Source: Candidatus Cacconaster equifaecalis (lineage in GTDB: Bacteria; Bacteroidota; Bacteroidia; Bacteroidales; UBA932). Taken from it: a DNA stretch of 39,863 nucleotides. The notes beneath the pieces are model-generated. The model was not told the DNA's origin, did not search any database, and worked only from the letters and a program-made list of their open reading frames with translations. Every line of letters begins with the position of its first letter. Positions within the stretch are counted from its first letter, which is position 1. Location of the stretch: the NCBI GenBank assembly GCA_018064445.1, contig JAGHVE010000161.1, positions 1-39,863 on the forward strand, given 5' to 3'. Below are positions 35,728-39,863 of the stretch, piece after piece. The position numbers and the translations under genes were made by a program.

Positions 35728-37170
35728 ATGGGCAAACACATCACAGCAATCGACTTGGGCTCTTCCAAGATAGCTCTCGCAACGGGGTGCAGCACCGATT
35801 CCGGCATCCGGATTGTCAGTTACCACGAAGTCCCTTCCGCAGGAATCAGAAACGGGGAAATCATCAACATCTTCCACGTTGAGCAAGCCGTTTCGAAACT
35901 TATTGAAAAAGCGGAGAAAGACCTTGATGAGCAAATTGGCGAAGTCATCCTCAACATCGGAGGCAAGTTCCTTCACAGGGAAAATCAATCTTTTTCCGTT
36001 CACCGTCCCAATCCGATGCAGTTCATAACTGCAGAGGAGATAGAGTCTCTGACCAAGGCAAGGAGCAATACCAGAAATGCATCAGGTGAAATTCTGCTGG
36101 AGGCATCCCCCATCAAATATACGATAGACGAATATGTGGGCATTCCCTACGGGGAAGCGGTCGGAATGTCGGGCAATGACATTGAAGCCGAGTTTCTTAT
36201 GGTTTTCGGGAAGGAAACTCTGCTGAATTACCGCCGTCAGATTATGGACAACTGCAATCTCGCGATCAAAAAGGCCATTCTCTCCCCCATTGCCGCCGCC
36301 CGCGCCGTACTGACAGAGACAGAACTGGAGAACGGTGTGGTACTTGTGGATATAGGAAAGGGAACTACGGAAATTGTAATGATAAAGGACAGTACCGTTC
36401 TGGATGTGGCAAGCATTCCCTTTGCCGGAGATTCCATAACCAACGATATCAAAAACGTGGCGAACGTCACCTACAAATGCGCGGAAGAAATCAAGATTCA
36501 GAGGGGTAACTGCTGTCCGGAAATCGTACCTGAGAATTCCCGTCTGGTAATCAAGAGTCAGGAAGGCATTGTTGAGGGCGAGGTTGACCTGAACCTGATG
36601 ACCAACGTGATAGAAGACCGCCTCATCGAGATATTCGAGGCAGTGCGCCATATTATTGACAATAGCAGGTGGTCGGGCAAACTGGCTTCCGGAGTAGTCG
36701 TAACGGGTGGTACAGCCTATCTCGAAAACATCAGGCAACTTGCCCAGGCTATGCTCGGCAGGAACGTAAGACTTGCGGCTCCTCGCACGGCGATAGCAAG
36801 CGACAGTGTCGAAGCGGCATTCGACTCCTATTCTTCCGTCGCTGTCGGACTGGTTCTGGAAGGCTTTGAAAGAAGGCTCTCCCATACCGGTGAAATGTCA
36901 GCCTCAAAGCCAAAGGCAGGATATCAGGGGCAGAAAGGATTCGGGACTCTGTTCGATGATGACGAAAGGACTAGGAAGGAAGATGCAAAGAGACTGAAAG
37001 AAAAAGAGAAGGCGGAAAAGGAGGCCGCCAAAGAAGCCGCCAAGGAAGCGAAGAAAAAACAGAAAGAGGAAGAAGAAAGAATAAAAAGAGAGAAGAAGGA
37101 AGCCGAAAAGAACAGCCGTGGAGGCGGATTTTTCGGTCAATTATTTGGTAACACGGACGATAACGCATAA
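35728..37170 (+). CDS. ftsA: FtsA with a charged KE-rich C-terminal extension
   Basis: TAIDLGSSKIALATG, VVLVDIGKGTTEIVMIKD, VVVTGGTAYLENI; tail ending GGGFFGQLFGNTDDNA. Confidence 0.96.
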   Translation: MGKHITAIDLGSSKIALATGCSTDSGIRIVSYHEVPSAGIRNGEIINIFHVEQAVSKLIEKAEKDLDEQIGEVILNIGGKFLHRENQSFSVHRPNPMQFITAEEIESLTKARSNTRNASGEILLEASPIKYTIDEYVGIPYGEAVGMSGNDIEAEFLMVFGKETLLNYRRQIMDNCNLAIKKAILSPIAAARAVLTETELENGVVLVDIGKGTTEIVMIKDSTVLDVASIPFAGDSITNDIKNVANVTYKCAEEIKIQRGNCCPEIVPENSRLVIKSQEGIVEGEVDLNLMTNVIEDRLIEIFEAVRHIIDNSRWSGKLASGVVVTGGTAYLENIRQLAQAMLGRNVRLAAPRTAIASDSVEAAFDSYSSVAVGLVLEGFERRLSHTGEMSASKPKAGYQGQKGFGTLFDDDERTRKEDAKRLKEKEKAEKEAAKEAAKEAKKKQKEEEERIKREKKEAEKNSRGGGFFGQLFGNTDDNA

Positions 37171-37181
37171 ATCTTACAGCA

Positions 37182-38492
37182 ATGGACAAGGATCTTATAC
37201 CTAACAACTGGGAAAAACGAGGCAATATCATCTCTGTCATCGGCGTGGGCGGCGGTGGCAATAATGCGGTCAACCATATGTTCAACGAAGGTATGGAAGA
37301 CATAGATTTTATTGTCTGCAATACTGATATGAGGGCTCTTGAGATGAGCCCTGTCCCTTTCAAGATACAACTCGGCCCCCTCACGACGAAAGGTCTGGGA
37401 GCCGGCACCGATTTCAACGTCGGACGCAAGGCCGCTCTTGAATCCATTGAGGAGATTCGCTCGGCACTGGGCCCCGACACCGAAATGGTCTTCGTCACCT
37501 GCGGAATGGGGGGCGGAACAGGCACCGGTGCAGCCCCCATCGTTGCCCAGACCGCAAAGGAAAAGGGTCTGCTCACAGTAGGTGTGGTTACCATTCCCTT
37601 CAGAGATGAAGGAGAGGAAGCTCTTTATCGCGCCATACAGGGAATAAAGGAACTGACGAAAAACGTTGACTGTATCCTTATAATCGACAACCAGAAACTG
37701 TATCAGCTCCACGGGGATCTGGACGTATTCAACGCATTCCCCAAAGCGGATGACGTGCTGGCTACGGCCGTAAAGAGCATTGCCGAAATCATCACCTGCG
37801 GAGGCTACATCAACGTCGACTTCGCCGACGTGAAGAAGGTTATGCAGAACAGCGGAGTGGCGCTGATGGGCATCGGAGAGGCATCCGGACCGAACAGGGC
37901 CGAAACAGCCGTGAATATGGCATTCCACTCCCCTCTTCTCAACAACCTGGACCTGAGCAACGTCCGCAACGCTTTGGTCAACATAACCAGCAGTGACGGG
38001 GAAAACGCGCTCACGATGTCCGAGATGGCCCAGATAATGGACTATACAAAGAAATACACGGGCACCGTCATCAACTTCAAGCGCGGTATTGTCAAGAAGC
38101 AGGATATGGGTGACAAGGTAAGCGTCACAATCATAGCCACAGGTTTCGATATGGCGCAACTTCCCGTCATCGATGAGCCTGTATCCGCCCGCGGAAACAG
38201 AGTGGAGATTACTCTCGGCGGAGACAACAGCCATATTCTCAAACACGGGACTCCTTATGTCGCATCGAAAGAGATACGAATCACCCGACAGAGAAGCGCA
38301 GGAACGCCTGTCCTGCTGACCGAGACCCCGCATCTGATTGCGGAGCTGGAGGACGAGCCGTCCTACTACAGAAGAGAAAGGTTATTGGCCGAGCAGGAGA
38401 AAGCCGCCGCTGCCGCCGCTGCCAACGCCGCCGCCGCTGCCGCTGCCGCAAACGCAGCCGTTCCTCCGGAGAGCGGTCAGGAAGGCGCCTGA
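37182..38492 (+). CDS. ftsZ: FtsZ with an Ala-rich C-terminal extension
   Basis: VIGVGGGGNNAVNHM, GMGGGTGTGAAPIVA tubulin signature; tail EQEKAAAAAAANAAAAAAAANAAVPPESGQEGA. Confidence 0.98.
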   Translation: MDKDLIPNNWEKRGNIISVIGVGGGGNNAVNHMFNEGMEDIDFIVCNTDMRALEMSPVPFKIQLGPLTTKGLGAGTDFNVGRKAALESIEEIRSALGPDTEMVFVTCGMGGGTGTGAAPIVAQTAKEKGLLTVGVVTIPFRDEGEEALYRAIQGIKELTKNVDCILIIDNQKLYQLHGDLDVFNAFPKADDVLATAVKSIAEIITCGGYINVDFADVKKVMQNSGVALMGIGEASGPNRAETAVNMAFHSPLLNNLDLSNVRNALVNITSSDGENALTMSEMAQIMDYTKKYTGTVINFKRGIVKKQDMGDKVSVTIIATGFDMAQLPVIDEPVSARGNRVEITLGGDNSHILKHGTPYVASKEIRITRQRSAGTPVLLTETPHLIAELEDEPSYYRRERLLAEQEKAAAAAAANAAAAAAAANAAVPPESGQEGA

Positions 38493-39269
38493 ACCTAGAG
38501 CCAGACCCAGGTCCCTTGCAATGGATCTGATATAGGTTCCCTTGCTGCATCTGATTCTGACAACGGCCCACGGGCGCTGTCCGTCGGTGTCACCGCTGAC
38601 GTGATAATTATGAATATTCCTTACTGCCGCCAGATCTGACTTGTCTTTTCCGGCGGCGGTTTCTTTTCCTCCGTCCCGGGCATCTCCCGCCGGATGGAAT
38701 TCCAGAAGTTCTATTTCGTCTATCCGGATTGTGGAGGTGCTCAGTTCCACCGGCTGACCGGTTCTGGCATATTCGTATGCCCTCATACCGCCGACCATCT
38801 TTGCGGAGAACATCGGAGGGACCTGCTGCTGCTCCCCCAGGAAACCGGAGAGTGCCTCCCTTACGGAATCCTCAGTTATGTGCTCAAAGGGGAAACATTT
38901 GTCCACCGGTTGCTCAAGATCGAAGGAGGGGGTTGTCGCCCCGAATTCAAAGGTGGCGGTATATATCTTGTCGTGAGCCTGGAACTGTTCGGCCTTCTTT
39001 GTGGCATTTCCGGCGCATACGATGAGCAGCCCCGTGGCCAGAGGGTCGAGCGTCCCGGCGTGACCGACTTTCATCTTCTTGAGATTGAAATGTTTCTGAA
39101 GCTGGAACTTCACCTTGCGGACCACGTCGGCGGAGGTCCACCGGTACGGCTTGTCTATCGGCAGAACTATCCCCTCGGGATAATCCTCCAATGACCGGGA
39201 TGGAAGTTTCTCCGCAAAAAATTGCGACAGGTCCTCCTCTATCGGGCAGTCATACAGAATCTCCATCAT
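38382..39269 (-). CDS. truB: tRNA pseudouridine-55 synthase TruB, 3' end antisense to ftsZ
   Basis: DKPYRWTSADVVRKVK, KVGHAGTLDPLATGLLIVC, IRCSKGTYIRSIARDLG; non-canonical Gly/Ser tail. Confidence 0.95.
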   Translation of the reverse strand: MMEILYDCPIEEDLSQFFAEKLPSRSLEDYPEGIVLPIDKPYRWTSADVVRKVKFQLQKHFNLKKMKVGHAGTLDPLATGLLIVCAGNATKKAEQFQAHDKIYTATFEFGATTPSFDLEQPVDKCFPFEHITEDSVREALSGFLGEQQQVPPMFSAKMVGGMRAYEYARTGQPVELSTSTIRIDEIELLEFHPAGDARDGGKETAAGKDKSDLAAVRNIHNYHVSGDTDGQRPWAVVRIRCSKGTYIRSIARDLGLALGSGAFLTALRRNGCVCGSGSGGGVGSGGSGGFLLLGQ

Positions 39270-39280
39270 CCCTGAAAGAA

Positions 39281-39709
39281 TTACCGTATCTTGTCGATGC
39301 GGCGCTGATGCCGACCTCCCTCGAACCCGGTTTCAAGCCACATTTTCACGCAGGCTTTTGCCATCACCAGGGAGATGAACCTGGCCGGCAGAGCGAGTAC
39401 GTTGGCATCATTGTGAGCCTTCACCAGACGGGCCGTCTCCCTGTTCCAGGCGAGTCCCGCCCTTATTCCGGGACAGTGATTCAGAGTGATCGCCATTCCG
39501 TTGCCCGTCCCGCAAAGGGCTATCCCCTTCTCCACCATACCCTTTGAAATCCCTTCGGCCAGAGCATTGGCAAAATCGGGATAATCCACGCTCTGAGTTC
39601 CTTCGTACGTTCCGAAATCGACGACATCGTATCCCCTTCTCACAAGATAGAGAGAGATTTCCGCCTTATACAAGGCACCTGCGTGATCTGAAGCTATTCC
39701 TATCGTCAT
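39281..39709 (-). CDS. rpiB: Ribose-5-phosphate isomerase B
   Basis: IGIASDHAGALYKAEI, GIALCGTGNGMAITLNHCPGIRAGLAWNRETA RLVKAHNDANVLALPARF. Confidence 0.95.
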   Translation of the reverse strand: MTIGIASDHAGALYKAEISLYLVRRGYDVVDFGTYEGTQSVDYPDFANALAEGISKGMVEKGIALCGTGNGMAITLNHCPGIRAGLAWNRETARLVKAHNDANVLALPARFISLVMAKACVKMWLETGFEGGRHQRRIDKIR

Positions 39710-39710
39710 A

Positions 39711-39863
39711 TCAGGCCAGTTTGGAAACAGCGGTATCTATTCTGCGCAAGGTTTCTTCCTTCCCGAAAAGGGCCATCATATCCGCTACACCGGGGCCTTT
39801 GGAAACTCCTACAAGGAAGAGCCGTAGGGAGTTCATAACCTTTCCCATAGGCCACTGGTTGGA
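39711..39863 (-). CDS. gltX: Glutamyl-tRNA synthetase C-terminus, partial
   Basis: Reverse translation NQWPMGKVMNSLRLFLVGVSKGPGVADMMALFGKEETLRRIDTAVSKLA*. Confidence 0.88.
   Translation of the reverse strand, partial: SNQWPMGKVMNSLRLFLVGVSKGPGVADMMALFGKEETLRRIDTAVSKLA

Noticed and set aside
37137-38333. 398-aa minus-strand ORF antisense to ftsZ
   Set aside because: Shadow ORF of a conserved gene; the sequence shows no recognisable domain and mirrors ftsZ codon bias.
23599-38492. Absence of murF and ddl in the dcw cluster as an anomaly
   Set aside because: These genes are commonly located elsewhere in Bacteroidota, so the gap is ordinary.

Overview
The window is Bacteroidota-type chromosome (promoters of the TTTG-N19-21-TAnnTTTG type, murF-less dcw cluster) carrying a ~10.8 kb integrated element. 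The element lies between a 17-bp direct repeat, GTGATTCCACAGGGACT, at 499-515 and 11321-11337. The right copy is the 3' end of an intact tRNA-Arg(TCT) on the minus strand. The element has a tyrosine recombinase, an AlpA/DUF3853-like DNA-binding protein, a DnaC-like loader, a RepA-like ATPase, a Toprim/DUF6371-like primase, iteron-like repeats and several unknown small proteins. I see no relaxase, T4SS or virion genes. Its right-hand cargo is the most unusual part: (i) a candidate ~180-nt minus-strand RNA with its own -7 element, a 5' hairpin, a long-range pseudoknot and a U-tract terminator; (ii) two similar short promoter + GNRA-hairpin terminator units flanking it; (iii) an adjacent pair of M41/FtsH-like zinc-peptidase-domain proteins without an AAA module, one with an intact HEWGH and one with a degenerate HEAAY. 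The rest is core genome: a DUF368 protein, ppdK, an SDF symporter, a queuosine precursor transporter, lptB, dnaX, an M16 peptidase, an O-methyltransferase, an EF-hand membrane protein, the dcw cluster mraZ to ftsZ, truB, rpiB and partial gltX. In the core, a 10-bp-phased TGGAA repeat upstream of mraZ and a 111-bp codon-aligned antisense overlap of ftsZ with truB deserve a second look. All calls come from reading the sequence by eye; no searches or folding software were run.
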